Shown here: in pieces, positions 21,640-32,582 of the stretch
How the letters are laid out: each line of letters begins with the position of its first letter
How positions within the stretch are numbered: the stretch's first letter is position 1
Assembly (NCBI GenBank): GCA_035578175.1
Contig: JAQMRL010000011.1
Coordinates: 3,235,501-3,299,500, forward strand
Direction: 5' to 3'
From: Catonia carolina
Lineage: Eukaryota; Arthropoda; Insecta; Hemiptera; Achilidae
DNA: 64,000 nt
Made by a program: the position numbers and the translations under genes
The notes under the pieces: generated by a model
The model's database searches: none
The model's input: the letters and a program-made list of their open reading frames with translations, nothing else
Told to the model about the DNA's origin: nothing

Positions 21640-24600
21640 GTTCTCAAGCTAGCAAATCTTTAAGTTACTTGCGATGACCATCTTTTCTTTGGTCTTCCTA
21701 TGTTACGTCGCCCAACCGGTTGGTAATTAAGGATAATCTCGGTGCTCGCTCATCTGCCATTCTTAGCACATGCTCATACCAGCTCTGCCTATAGCCAGTG
21801 ATCGCATCCGTTACACACAGCATCCCAAGCTCATTTCGTATATCCTCATTCCTCTTATGGTCCAGCAAACTGTACCCCGCTAGGGGCCTCAACAGTCGCA
21901 TTTCTGCCGCTACGATTCTAGTTAATTGCTGAGTGGTTAACGTCCAGCTTTCAGATCCATATAACAGGACTGGCAGCACTAGTGTTTTATAAAACTTCAA
22001 AAGCGTTTCTCTCCTTACTTTTCCCACCAAAGTTTTCCTTACTGTATAGATAAGGCGCTGAAATTTTTGTAATTTAAGTTCTACGTCTCTTGATTGTATG
22101 TACGATACTTCACATCCGAGGAATAAAAACGTCTTCACCTGCTCCAATATTTCTCCATTGATAACAATCTTGCTTCTAAGATGATCTGTGCCCTTAAAAC
22201 CCATCACTTTTGTTTTTTCTGAAGAGACCTGCAGACCAAAAACCTGGGCAATCATGTTAAATGCGTGCAGGCATCGTTGAAGGTTATCTTCTGAGTCAGC
22301 AAACATCACCAGGTCATCTGCAAAAGCCAATATCTGCAAGGGCATCTGTCCAAAAACAGCTTTCTGTTCCATCACGCAGTACCATTGTCTCATGACGTCG
22401 TCAATGAATAGGTTAAATAAAACGGGTGATAACGGGCACCCCTGTCGAACTCCTTGAGATATTCCTACCACTCGTTGACCTTTGGTCATTCTTATAACTG
22501 TGCCCGCATACATACTCTGCACTACTCTAATCAGATGTAAAGGTAATCCCTTCCCTCTCAGTACTTCCCACAAGCGGGGCCGATAGACTTTATCAAACGC
22601 CTTCTGCAAATCTATAAAAGCCAGAAACGTAGGAATATTAAACTCTCTATTTTTCTCCATCAACTGAGACAAGGCAAACACATTGTCCATACATGACCTT
22701 CCAGCGCGAAAGCCTGATTGACCTTCCAGAAGAATTGCATCCGCTATTCCACTTAGTCTGTTTGTTATAATTTTGGCAAATATTTTATAGCCACTATTTA
22801 ACAGGCTGATCCCCCTATAGTTATTCGGATCATCTCTTTTTCCTTTCTTGAAGATTGGAAAGACAACAGCTTGGAGCCATTCCTCAGGTATGTGTGCCTC
22901 CATCCAGCAAGTATTTATGAATTCAAGGAAGCGATCCAAAAATCCACCTGAAGCATACTTAAATAACTCCGAGGGCAAGCCATCAGATCCCAATGCTTTA
23001 CGGTTCTTTAATTTCTTCATCGCATACAGAAGCTCTGGCATTGTTATGTGATCTATACTATTCTTTGTCCGAACTGGGATGACCACTTCATCGTCTAATT
23101 CCCCATTGCTAGGTCCACCCCATAAATTCTGAAAGTGAGTCAACCATTCACTCTCCGAGATAGGATCAATTTTTAAATTATCCCTTACATCCCTATTCAA
23201 TTCTTGTAATATCTTTCATGCTTTCAGCTGTGGTCCATGTATATCATACTCTATATCCCCAATCATCTTCTCCCAGCCCAGTCTTTTTTTCTTTCTAACT
23301 TCTTTCTTAACCAAAGCCGAGTTTTTTTTATATTCCTAAAGATCTTCTTCTGAGGATGTACTCAGGTATCTCATATAGGCCAACTTTTTCTTCTTGATTA
23401 TCTCTGCAAGTTCCTCACTCCAAAAGGGTAGGCTCCTCCGATTTTGCCTTTTCGTCCTCTCTCCCAATGCCTCCAAAGCCGCTGCGTTCAAAACTGTCTT
23501 TAAGTTATCCCATTCCTCACCAATATTATTGCTCTGGGCTGTTTGACTACAAAGGGCATCCATCCTCAGCTGAAAGAGATTTCTAATTCCAAGATCTTGT
23601 AATAAATTTACTTTAAAGATTTTTTCTGTTTTATCTCTATTTCCCCTTACTCTGGCCCATCTCACTGGAATTGTTAGCCTTGTCACAAGAAGGAAATGAT
23701 CCGTTCCCACATCGTAACTCCGATAAACTCTAGAATCTAGAATACACTGTGAGGTCTTTCTGTTAGATAGGGTATAGTCAATAATTGATCTGCATCCTCT
23801 TGCACTCCATGTGTACTTATGAATGTCTTTATGCGGGAAGAATGTATTATTGATCCTTAATCCATTAGTGGCAGCAAAGTCAAAGAGATGCTTACCATTC
23901 CTATTACAGGTTGGTTCACCATTTGTTCCAACCACCTCCTTTACTGGAATATTCCCGACTCTTGCATTAAAATCCCCTGCCACAATGATGTAGTCCCGTG
24001 CTTTCGTTTTTCCAACGTGCTCATAGAGCATATCATAAAACTCTGCTGTTTGTTCCGTCCTTCCCTCTTCTGGGGCATAAACTGCAAAAACTGTCATGCC
24101 CCAGCTTTCCCCAATCTCATCCTGATACTTACTATTCTCTCATTCACCATTTCATATCTTTCAATGCTATCCTTCCACTTCTTTGCAATAAGTACCGCTA
24201 CTCCTGCCGCTGCCCTCTTAACACGTTCTACCCCACTATATATCATCACAAAATCCCGTAACTCCATCGTGCCCTTCAACTTTTTCTTTGTTTCTGGTAT
24301 AACTGCAATATCTACCTTGGCCGCTTTTAATTCTCTCTCCAGTTCGTTCTCTTTATCATTTATTCCTCTGACGTTCCACACCCCTATATTTAGTCTATCC
24401 ATTTTCCAAAATCTTTTTATATATGACGGGTCCGTATTGTTTACCATGTTACCTGTCCTTCCGAGGCTAGCCTGAGTCTTGCCAGTAAGTTTGCTTTCCC
24501 CTGACTGCGTTACGGGCGCCGTGCAAGGTAAGTCCAGTGGTGGGGCTGCCACCTTAGAGCCTCTGGACCTGCCCTGGGTTTCATTCGGAGACCCACCTCC

Positions 24601-24672
24601 TAGGTTCCTCCGTCCCCGTCGCCGTTGGGAGTTTATCCTCTTCCGCCTCCGGAGCCGTTGACCATTTTTCAC
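21640..24672 (-). pseudogene. RTE-like endonuclease-reverse transcriptase ORF, four lesions
   Basis: Encodes the enzyme for target-primed reverse transcription. The first segment (24672-24094) has a basic N-terminus and the endonuclease start LNIGVWNVRGINDKENE and VIPETKKK. The second (24097-23336) has VYAPEEG, VAGDFNARVG (residues ~39-48) and the late endonuclease motif GTDHFLLV. The third (23200-21698) has the RT: FIDLQKAFDKV (195-205), GVRQGCPLSPVLFNLFIDD (250-268), the FADD catalytic box (293-296), then LYGSESWTL and W.EHVLRM. Lesions: a frameshift near 24097 joining segments one and two; in-frame TAG at 23336-23338; in-frame TGA near 23217; and a frameshift near 21700, after which IGRPKKRWSSQVT is found in another frame. 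Segments two and three share one frame. No host gene function is implied. Confidence 0.9.
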
Positions 24673-24818
24673 CTGTTACCCCAGGCAGGGGCCCTTACAG
24701 GGTGCTACCATCCGGAGCCAGATGGACCCTGGTTTTTTTACGAGGTTGTTACTCCTCCGACTCCTCCTTCCTGTCACTTGAAAGACAGGCCCCGGGCTTG
24801 TCACCGGCTTAGCGGAGT
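24450..24818 (-). other. GC-rich 5' region of the RTE-like LINE
   Basis: Clearly more GC-rich than its surroundings and free of the AT runs typical of the window. Contains words such as CACCCTGTAAGGGCCCCTGC. It probably holds the internal promoter and the beginning of the ORF; the exact start codon is uncertain. Confidence 0.6.
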
Positions 24819-24831
24819 TATTTATGTTAGT
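24819..24831. repeat. 13 bp target-site duplication (right)
   Basis: Identical to 21575-21587. Confidence 0.95.
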
Positions 24832-24878
24832 AAAATTATTTATTGTAGTTACTGAATACAAACATTAATTTACAGATT

Positions 24879-25309
24879 AGGAAAAGTTTCTTAAAACATT
24901 ATGTTTGGAGTGTAGCATTATACGGGAGTAAAACGTGGATGATAGGAGCTGTAGAATGGAAAAAGATAGAAGCTTTTGAAATGTGGTGTTAAAGGAAATG
25001 TTAAAGATTAGGTGGGTGGACAAAATAAGTAATTTAAAGGTTCTTAGACGAGTGGATGGAAAAAGAAGTATGTGGAAACATCTTACTAGAGAAGGGATAG
25101 GCTAGTGGGGCGTATCTTAAGACATCTAGGTTGGTCTATCAATAATGAAGGGTCATATTGAAGGAGTTAATTGTAGGGGGAGGCAAAGGTTACAATATTT
25201 GAAGCAAATTACAAAAGATGTAGGGTATTACAGGTATGTAGATATGAAACGACTTGCGCAAGATAGAACAGCTTGGAGAACTGTATCAAACCAGTCGAGA
25301 GACTGATGA
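24879..25309 (+). pseudogene. LINE C-terminal fragment, second family
   Basis: Plus-strand frames read FLKHYVWSVALYGSKTWMIG, KKIEAFEMWC, then WVDKISNLKVLRRVDGKRS and CRGRQRLQYLKQITKDVGYY, MKRLAQDRTAWRTVSNQSRD and stop. This is the tail following the RT domain in RTE-type LINEs. Several stops and frame changes. It matches 16892-17190 on DNA level and differs from the element at 21.6-24.8 kb. Confidence 0.85.
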
Positions 25310-26410
25310 CAAAAAACGTATTTATGTAGTATTTCTCCTCTTTCCATTAGTAATACTGATGTCAACAATATTTCTGTTTCCATTAGGTACTAACTGATTT
25401 TATTTGTACAATCGAGATTTTGTCTTTCAACGTGTTAAGTTGTGTGAGAAATTAAACGCTCTTAAATGTATTTTGCCATGAAGCGCAGGGAGTGGGGATT
25501 TGCTAGTAGGTCCTTATTCTTTACACCGTTACACTAGCATCGTTGTGGACTGTTCTAATACTTATCCTTGGATTTTGTAAGTGTGTTAGTGTTTCAAATA
25601 TCATACATATAGATTCCGGACTTCTTCACTTTTACGGGTGATATATTTCTCTGTTGTTGGAGAACTTTTATGTTGAAAATAAAGTGTCCGTAACTTATTG
25701 ATAAATTTTGCTACTTTCTATTAAGTAATTTTTAAGCTGAACTAAACTTTCAAGAACGTAGAAAATAAGTGATGTTTATGCGAACGAGTTTTATGTAGAC
25801 TATTTCGTAAACTTTCTTCTAAAGTTGTTGTTACTTTTTAAAGTTTCTAGTATATAATAATGTAAAGCTTTAAAAAGACTATCGAAATTGTCTCAGCCTT
25901 GAGATTTTGTTGGTGAAAGATTTTGGTAATTTTGTAATTCAAAAGTTTTGAATCTGTTGAAAAAAGAGTTAAAACGTAGCAAAATTTATACGGAATATAA
26001 CGATTTTGTGGTATCCTTTTGTATTGTGAATAATTTTGTTCGTGTTAGACTTGTAATTGATTAAACTGATATATTTAAGAATTACCCTTTTATTTAATGT
26101 AATCAATCGTGTTTTTTATCTGAATACTTTATTACTTTTCTGAACTAATTTTTCCAACGACTTTCGTTCATCTTTCTGGTACCTTACGGAACCGTTTCTT
26201 GTTTTCTTCCCGACAAGCATATCACCCTTTGCATTAGTTTTTGCCTTCTCGCACATAACAGTAGTTCATAACATAACGAACAAAAATTATTTATAAACTT
26301 TTTACTTATACAGTGAGTTCTGATAAGAATATTATTGACTATCGAAATTAAGTGTTTTTTATTTTAGCCCGAAATTTTTTTTTGATTGACCTATTTGGTG
26401 TAGTTAAATT
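25310..26410. other. AT-rich region, no gene recognised
   Basis: No coding motif or repeat end recognised. Confidence 0.4.
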
Positions 26411-26414
26411 TCAG

Positions 26415-26560
26415 CGCAATATACTTTTGAGCCAGGACTTCCGGGTTCGATTCACGGTCAGGTCTAAAAATTTTTCGTCACCCATTTCCAGCTATCATTA
26501 TTCACTGTATTAATCTTGATTTGTAGTAAGTAGCGGGACATAAAAACAAAAATATCCGGG
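26415..26560 (+). mobile_element. SINE-A, 5'-truncated and degraded
   Basis: Retains the B-box region CGGGTTCGATTCACGGTCAG and part of the body (CACCCATTTCCAGCTATC), ending GCGGGACATAAAAACAAAA. The A box is lost. Confidence 0.65.
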
Positions 26561-26647
26561 AATTGTAGAATATTGTGTGGAAATTCATGTGTTTCTCAAA
26601 CTTGGTGCCTACACACATTTGTGAAGACTATCTAACTAATATACGTT

Positions 26648-26900
26648 GTTAAAGTCATCAGCTGAAAGGCTGGTTTAAATTTCTAGAGATTTTACTAAAT
26701 AAAACGAAAAGGGAAGTGGTTACGATTGCCTTCCTCACCAAGTTGAAAAGTATGCTTATCGGCATGCCAGGCTCTCCAAAAAGCACACGTTTTCCACCTG
26801 GCAAATGACACCTTCATTTCATTCACCACAGGTTCTGGCTGTATAATGAAATTCATTACTTTCAGAGGAAATAACTCTGATTGGTGTCTTTTACACTTTT
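26648..26900 (-). mobile_element. SINE-B, truncated copy
   Basis: Same truncation point as the copy at 3261-3514, and both continue into the same extra ~220 bp, so they are copies of one larger unit. Confidence 0.75.
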
Positions 26901-27120
26901 ATAGCAGGATTTAAAAATATATAAGTGATATAACTAATATGATTTTTACTATTTAATAGTTTTCATTGAATTAATTTTTGTTTTTTATTGGTTTGTTTCA
27001 GGTATGTACCTTCTGCTTTCTAGTTCGAATTCTATATTGGTATGAATTCAAATTTATTTAATAAATTGTATGCAGTAGCTAAAAAGTAAAAATATCATTC
27101 ATAATCAGTAGTGGATATTT
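26901..27120. repeat. Repeat shared with 3515-3735
   Basis: Aligns by eye with 3515-3735, including TTTCAGGTATGTACCTTCTG and AATAAATTGTATGCAGTA. Confidence 0.65.
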
Positions 27121-27135
27121 TATGAAAGATTAGTA

Positions 27136-27871
27136 GTACAGTAGACTCTCAGAAATCCGGACTAATGTGGCGGACGGCCGGTCCGGATTTCGAAAAATCC
27201 GGATTTCCCGGAGGTTGGCAATTTCGTCTTTATGGCGAATAATTATGACAATAAGCATTAACGTTTATCTGCTAATATAAGAGTGAGCTTCTGAAAAAAC
27301 TTTAAAACACTGTAGGCCTAATAAATTACAGTAGGCTACTGGTACTGTAATTATTCAATATACGAAGCACAAACATTGACTAAACTTAACGCTACTGTAC
27401 CATAATAAGATTCGATTGCACTCTTTGTAAGATTTGCAAGTTACGGATTTCAAACATGTAATAATGAACGTCATATGTCTCAATTATAGAGTAATTGCAC
27501 GATCAACTAAATAAAATCTAAATGTACTGTAGTACGGTACTGTGCTTAGTAAAGTACGGTTCTGGGATTAAATATAATTCCTCGTAAAATCATAAACATA
27601 GATTTTACTGAAACACAGAGCTCCCGACGACGCAAACTACTGTGGGCCCTAAATGACAAAAAATGTCATTTACATACATTTTATATACGCAATTATTATT
27701 AAAAAGAACATACACACAAATTATAGTGCTAATCGCATGATCGTTCATCGGGCCAATCCCATGAAAACTTTTTACTGGTTGTTAATTTAAAAGTTGTAAA
27801 TTTTCAGAAAATAAAGTAAAAAAAAAATCATCGTCCGGACTAGCGCGATCCGGATTTTTGAGAGTCTACTG
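27136..27871. mobile_element. Pogo/Tigger-like MITE, 736 bp
   Basis: Inverted ends CAGTAGACTCTCAGAAATCC and GGATTTTTGAGAGTCTACTG with TA on both sides (27134-27135, 27872-27873). Further CCGGATTT words repeat near the ends. No transposase. Non-autonomous pogo-type element by termini and TA target. Confidence 0.8.
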
Positions 27872-28079
27872 TAATGGGTAATCTTTCATAAAATTATCCT
27901 GGATATTGATCCACCCTCCTCTATTATTTACATTTGTTTTTCAATTAGTTATGTCAACTTATTAATTTTATCGGTCTTTTTTGTAGTGGTCAGTGTAAAT
28001 GATTACTGTGTTCGATTCACGGTCATGATTAGCATATCTTCATCATTAATTTACATAAAAGTAGGACTTAGTAAAAGCA

Positions 28080-29700
28080 AAAGAAAATATTTACTATTGA
28101 CTGGTGTGATCTACAAAATTTAAGTTTATTGAAAATTATATTAAACCCTTTAGGAATATACATTTTTTGTATTTTCACAAATATCCGTAATTATGAAAAT
28201 CTGTATTAGATTTCCTAATGTAATACCTAACCAAAGTTAAGTGTGGAGTAGTGAGACCTGGAAAACCGGGAAAAGTAATAAATTTAGTTTATACATTTAA
28301 AGAATCCCTCTGAGGATAGTTTTAATGTGATGAGGCAATAAAAGTAGATGTCTTGAACAAAAGGTTTTAGATTAATATATTTAAATAAAATAATTTGTAA
28401 TTTAATTTCTTATTTAACTACAAGTATTTAAATCGTTAAGGTGATATAATTTTTTACTTCAACAAAACGTTCTTCATTAAAACTTTGAATAATAAAAGAT
28501 AGAAACACTAACAATAAAACACCAACTTCAGGTATTAAGTAAATTTAAATTTCATAAACATAGAATTGTAAAACTAACTTAACTTTAAAAGCTATGCTAA
28601 CGAATCGGGGACTTAATTCTGTACTTTCTAACTAAACAACACTCCAGGATACGCTACAGTAATATTTTACTAGATTGTTTATTCTGTATTTGAAGAGCAA
28701 TCTGAAATAATATTCAGATGTATTGTACTCTCTATTGTCTTAAAAGACATTTATCTTAAATACAACTGAATAAATAAATAAATCTTGTATTTAGTACTTA
28801 ATGAAAAATATTGTTATGTTTTAATGGAATGATAAATGACTTCTCTAAATTGAGATAATATTTGATAAATTTTTCATAATAATTTTTCAAAGTAAGATAA
28901 AGTACCATAATATTTAAACAAATTCGAAATTTTAGTTAAATTTTTGCAGTATTTAACATTAAAACTGGGCAATTACAATCTTAAATCTCAAAGTTGCTGT
29001 TTCTGAACGTTTCTTACAACTTTATTTACGATTATTGTCTTTGTAATAAAAATTGGCTGGTGACTTTTACAAGACTGTAAGATAAATTTATACATTAGGT
29101 TCAATTTAATGAGACAGTATTGTTTAAATAGGGAACGTATGAAGTGGTTTAAAAAGGGAAATTTTTTGTTATTATTTTACCGCATTCTTTACCGCCAGAG
29201 GGAAATTTTCATAATTTTGTAAAGTATCATATCAGCTGGTATTTCATATGATATTTTTATATGGTTAAAGTTTTAAATTGATAACCAAATAAATTGATTT
29301 ATTTATGCCGTGTATTACAAGAATAGTGTAGTTACCATTGTAAAATATAGTTCAAATCGTTCTGAAAACTTTATTATTGAATAAATATTTATTAATATAC
29401 TTTATAACGACCGACAAATTAACAATACAACTTGAATGTTAAATAATAGACAATTTAAACTTCTAATAATAACAATGAACAAAATTTTAGAGGGAAATTT
29501 TTAATTTCATACAGGGACTTTTAAAAAAATAAATCTAAAATATTCCTTTAGGGAAAAAGTTACTATGTGCATAATTTGAAATTACTGAAAAAACTCACGA
29601 GACAATTAATTTTACAAGCATTATTTTTATGATTAAGGGTTGAGAAAAGGAAGAAATATATACCAAGCGGTAAAACAATTATTATGAGACAGAAAGATAC
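28080..29700. other. AT-rich region, no gene recognised
   Basis: Long AT-rich spacer. 28010-28030 holds a TGTTCGATTCACGGTC word that is probably a remnant SINE B box. Nothing else is recognised. Confidence 0.4.
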
Positions 29701-29719
29701 CAGAGAAGGCCAAATTAAT

Positions 29720-29773
29720 AATGTAAACGTTATATTAAGCACCAACACCGCTGTATGGGACGGAAACGTAGGG
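29720..29773 (+). pseudogene. LINE fragment, part upstream of the SINE
   Basis: Contains the codons for LYGTET of the LINE tail and stops at the SINE-A insertion; the reading continues at 29942. Confidence 0.65.
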
Positions 29774-29941
29774 GTTTTTTTGTTGAACGTCTGACTGTTC
29801 TGCAATTACTGCTAATGCAGACGGTGAAGGATGAAATGATTTTTTATAACGTATGAAAATATGCCGTGCCTGAATGGGATTCGAACCCAAGGCCCCATGA
29901 TAAGAGGCGAACACGTTACCAACTACGCCAATGCGGCCGGC
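29774..29941 (-). mobile_element. SINE-A inserted in a LINE
   Basis: On the minus strand: GCCGGCCGCATTGGCGTAGT, B box GGTTCGAATCCC, body CACCGTCTGCATTAGCAG and tail GACGTTCAACAAAAAAA. Flanking direct repeat AAACGTA(G/T)GG at 29764-29773 and 29942-29951. Excision restores a continuous LINE reading (LYGTET followed by MNERNWSRLQAG). Confidence 0.85.
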
Positions 29942-30345
29942 AAACGTATGGGATGAATGAGAGGAATTGGAGTAGGTTACAGGCAGGGTAGATGAAGTTC
30001 TTAAAATAAAGGGTAGGATAATGAGAGATAGAATAAAGAATACCGAGATTAGAGCAGAGCTAAATATGGAATGTATGAGCGAGAAGTTGGAGAAAATGTG
30101 AATAAGATGGTATGGCAAAGTAAAGAGAATGGGGGAGGAAAGATTACCTAAAAGGATGGAAGAAGGAATGGTGGATGGAACAAAATCAAGAGGACGACCA
30201 AGAAAAAGATGGAAGAATGAAGTTAAAAGGAGTGTGGAGGGACGATGATACAACGAATAGTGGAGGAGAAGTGGTGGACGGATAGGAGAAGATGGAGAGG
30301 CTTGGTGAACATCCAGACCCGGCGATAGCTGGAACGGGCACTGGA
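29942..30345 (+). pseudogene. LINE C-terminal remnant, downstream part
   Basis: Plus-strand reading: MNERNWSRLQAG, GRIMRDRIKNTEIRAELNME, then WYGKVKRMGEERLPKRMEEG, SRGRPRKRWKNEVKRSVEG and a W-rich tail. This is a LINE post-RT region with several stops. Different family from the RTE-like copy at 21.6 kb. Confidence 0.8.
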
Positions 30346-30419
30346 TATGTATGTATTAATTTTATGACGTCTAACACTTTAGTATGATTAGGTCAAAATT
30401 ATTGGGATATTGTACACAA

Positions 30420-30534
30420 TTGAAGCGTTTTTTTTTTTACGTTGGAGGAGAGGGAAATATCTTGGTGCCGGTTTCCCGTACAACCGAGAGTGAGGGACTC
30501 GAACCCGATTAAAAACTCTCTCCACCGCCGGCCG
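30420..30534 (-). mobile_element. tRNA-derived SINE, another family
   Basis: On the minus strand: GGCCGGCGGTGGAGAGAG, B box GGGTTCGAGTCCC, then CGGTTGTACGGGAAACCGGC and a poly(A) tail (T run at 30430-30439 on plus). It differs in its body from SINE-A. Confidence 0.6.
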
Positions 30535-31011
30535 TGGACATTAAAACCACCTTGAGCCATGAACACCGTGCCTGGTGTATCGCGATCTCCTTTTTTTGAG
30601 CTGTGGTTTCTCAATGGGCGGACTTTCCTCTGAACACCAACCCCTTAAGAGCAAGCTCCCAGAGACCTACACAGCACGACCGTTCCTTCCACCACAAGTA
30701 CTTAACTGAAGTCGCAGCCTTTATAGTTTAATTTATAACAAAGTCGTTAGCAATTCGCTCACTCGCCTATCAATTTTACGAGAACTTAAAAAGGGACTCT
30801 AAACTTTTTATTTATTTTTTACTCTTTTACAGAAATATTGAGTTCTTTAATAACATAAATAATGTGTAAGTAAACAATTTCTTCAATAAATTTTTTTAAA
30901 ATGTATACTCGTCCCCTAAAATAAAGAAAATTTTGGGGTATCTACTTTTGCGAGAGGCGGGTCAGTATTCATTACTTCTGATTTTATCGGAAGATTATTT
31001 TTTATCCGTAA
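30535..31011. other. Unassigned, GC-richer stretch then AT-rich spacer
   Basis: 30535-30720 is less AT-rich than average and probably transposon-derived, but no domain is visible. Confidence 0.35.
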
Positions 31012-31271
31012 TTTGTGTACGTTGCAATCTGTTCAACTTAGAACAATAACCAACCTCATGACCCAATGAGATAAAGATGATGTGTATGACGTGTAAATGA
31101 GCTGTAAAATTGTACAGACCCAGGCCGACCATTCTTGAGAGAGTTTAGGTATTTAACCTCAACCGTCAAAATACACTGGTATTCACTGTCTAATATTTAA
31201 ATCCGTATAAAATAAACTAAGTACCTTTATTATGATATGAACCAGAAACCTTCGTCTCCGAAAATTAGTTG
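31012..31271 (-). mobile_element. SINE-C copy
   Basis: Minus strand: degraded head with CGAAGGTTTCTGGTTCATAT in the B-box position, then AGTGAATACCAGTGTATTTT, GGTCGGCCTGGGTCTGTACA, CATTTACACGTCATACACAT and GTTCTAAGTTGAACAGATTG. Abuts an RT fragment. Confidence 0.75.
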
Positions 31272-31279
31272 TAAAAAGA

Positions 31280-31390
31280 GATCTGTAAACCAATTTTATG
31301 TACTCTTGTAACGATTTAGTTTGAGTTTCAGCTTCTCGGATATCTTTGACTAGGAGAGCCAGGTCATCTGCATATCTCAAGGAGTTTAAA
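31280..31390 (-). pseudogene. LINE RT catalytic-core fragment
   Basis: Minus-strand reading LRYADDLALLVKDIREAETQ then TKSLQEYIKL. YADD is the RT catalytic box (motif C), followed by the usual helix. Only ~35 codons remain. Confidence 0.75.
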
Positions 31391-32379
31391 TTTATGAATA
31401 GTGAAAAAAAAAATTTCTAATTATACTAAACTACTAATTTTACGTTAGTTTATTTCTAGATAAATTTAGAAACTTATGTTGATGACATTTATTCGAAATT
31501 GAACAATAACTATTTTGTAGATTCCGTATCTGTCTTTAGTGACGCGTTATCAATTATTGGAAAACTTGATACCGTACGAATTAAATTAACGTTCAGGTAT
31601 TTATTCGAAGATATTAATGGATATGTAAATTAATTTCTAAATTTATTATTAAATAATTGTAATTAAAGTCTATCTCTGTGTATTTTTAGATGTATGTGGT
31701 GATTATGAATTTGACTATGAATTTTCCATTCAAACACATCAAGCGTTAAATTCACGAGAAAACAAGAATATTGTTAGAAACGTTCCAATGAATGTGTAGT
31801 AATTGGAAAACCAAAATAAAACGACTTGCTTGAAGCTTAATAATGTAGTGTAACCAATAATTTCCTGCTCATAATAGGAAACCGCAGAATCTTATTTCCG
31901 AAGTAGGCGTTTCTTTTGTTTAAATTTTCTATCATTGTAATCTGCCTTGTTAAAACTCACAAGCCAATTCCGTCTATAGTATCGTTTGATGTAATGTAAT
32001 TTATCTTGCCATACACGTAATTATGAATTTTCAAAATATATTTAGTTTTTAATTTAAAATATGCCATTTTTTTTGGTTTCAATAAAGTGAAACACCAGTT
32101 TTCAAAATTTATTACTCCGGATTATAACAAGAGATCAGGACGTGTATAAAATTGGATGTATATGTCATATTGTCCTGTATAATTCATTAAGTTAATTTGT
32201 TTTAAGATAAATTAAGTAAGTTCAGGAGAAGCCAATTACTTTTCAGGTAGCAGTTACTAAATTCATTACAGATCACCTCGGTAACTTATTTAGTGAAAGT
32301 GTCCACCACCTTCAACTTCGACTGGTGAGTAAAAACTTGACTATGAACTAAAAAAATAAAAAAAATTGGGTGCCAGCTC
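31391..32379. other. AT-rich region, no gene recognised
   Basis: No coding motif or repeat end recognised. Confidence 0.4.
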
Positions 32380-32388
32380 TATCAGCAG

Positions 32389-32573
32389 GGTTGTCGGCCG
32401 CATTGGCGTAGTTGGTAACGTGCTCGCATCTTATCATGTGGTCTTGGGTTCGAATCCCATTCAGGCACGGCATATTTTCATACGTTACAAAAAAAATCAT
32501 CCTTCACCGTCTGCATTAGCAGTAATTGCAGAACAGTCGGACGTTAAACAAACCAAAAAAAAAAAAATAAAAA
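32389..32573 (+). mobile_element. SINE-A, full-length copy with 9 bp TSD
   Basis: Head GGCCGCATTGGCGTAGTTGG, B box GGTTCGAATCCC, body CACCGTCTGCATTAGCAG, tail GGACGTTAAACAAACC plus poly(A). Direct repeats TATCAGCAG at 32380-32388 and 32574-32582. The ORF across it (LGSNPIQARHIF) is the usual read-through of this SINE and not a gene. Confidence 0.9.
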
Positions 32574-32582
32574 TATCAGCAG

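Larger units (their letters stand above)
21588..24818 (-). mobile_element. Full-length RTE-like LINE, 3,231 bp
   Basis: A complete non-LTR retrotransposon on the minus strand, bounded by identical 13 bp direct repeats. It has a relatively GC-rich 5' region (24818 to ~24450), an APE-type endonuclease, a reverse transcriptase and a 3' tail of GAT triplets (CATCATCATCATC on plus) at 21588-21605. Length ~3.2 kb, one long EN-RT ORF and a triplet tail fit the RTE group best; a close relative such as RTE-X is possible. Four visible lesions inactivate it. Confidence 0.9.

Noticed and set aside
23888..24475. 195-codon plus-strand ORF (and neighbours 23998-24261, 24479-24661)
   Set aside because: Antisense to the LINE endonuclease frame, which has strong family motifs; the plus-strand product has none.
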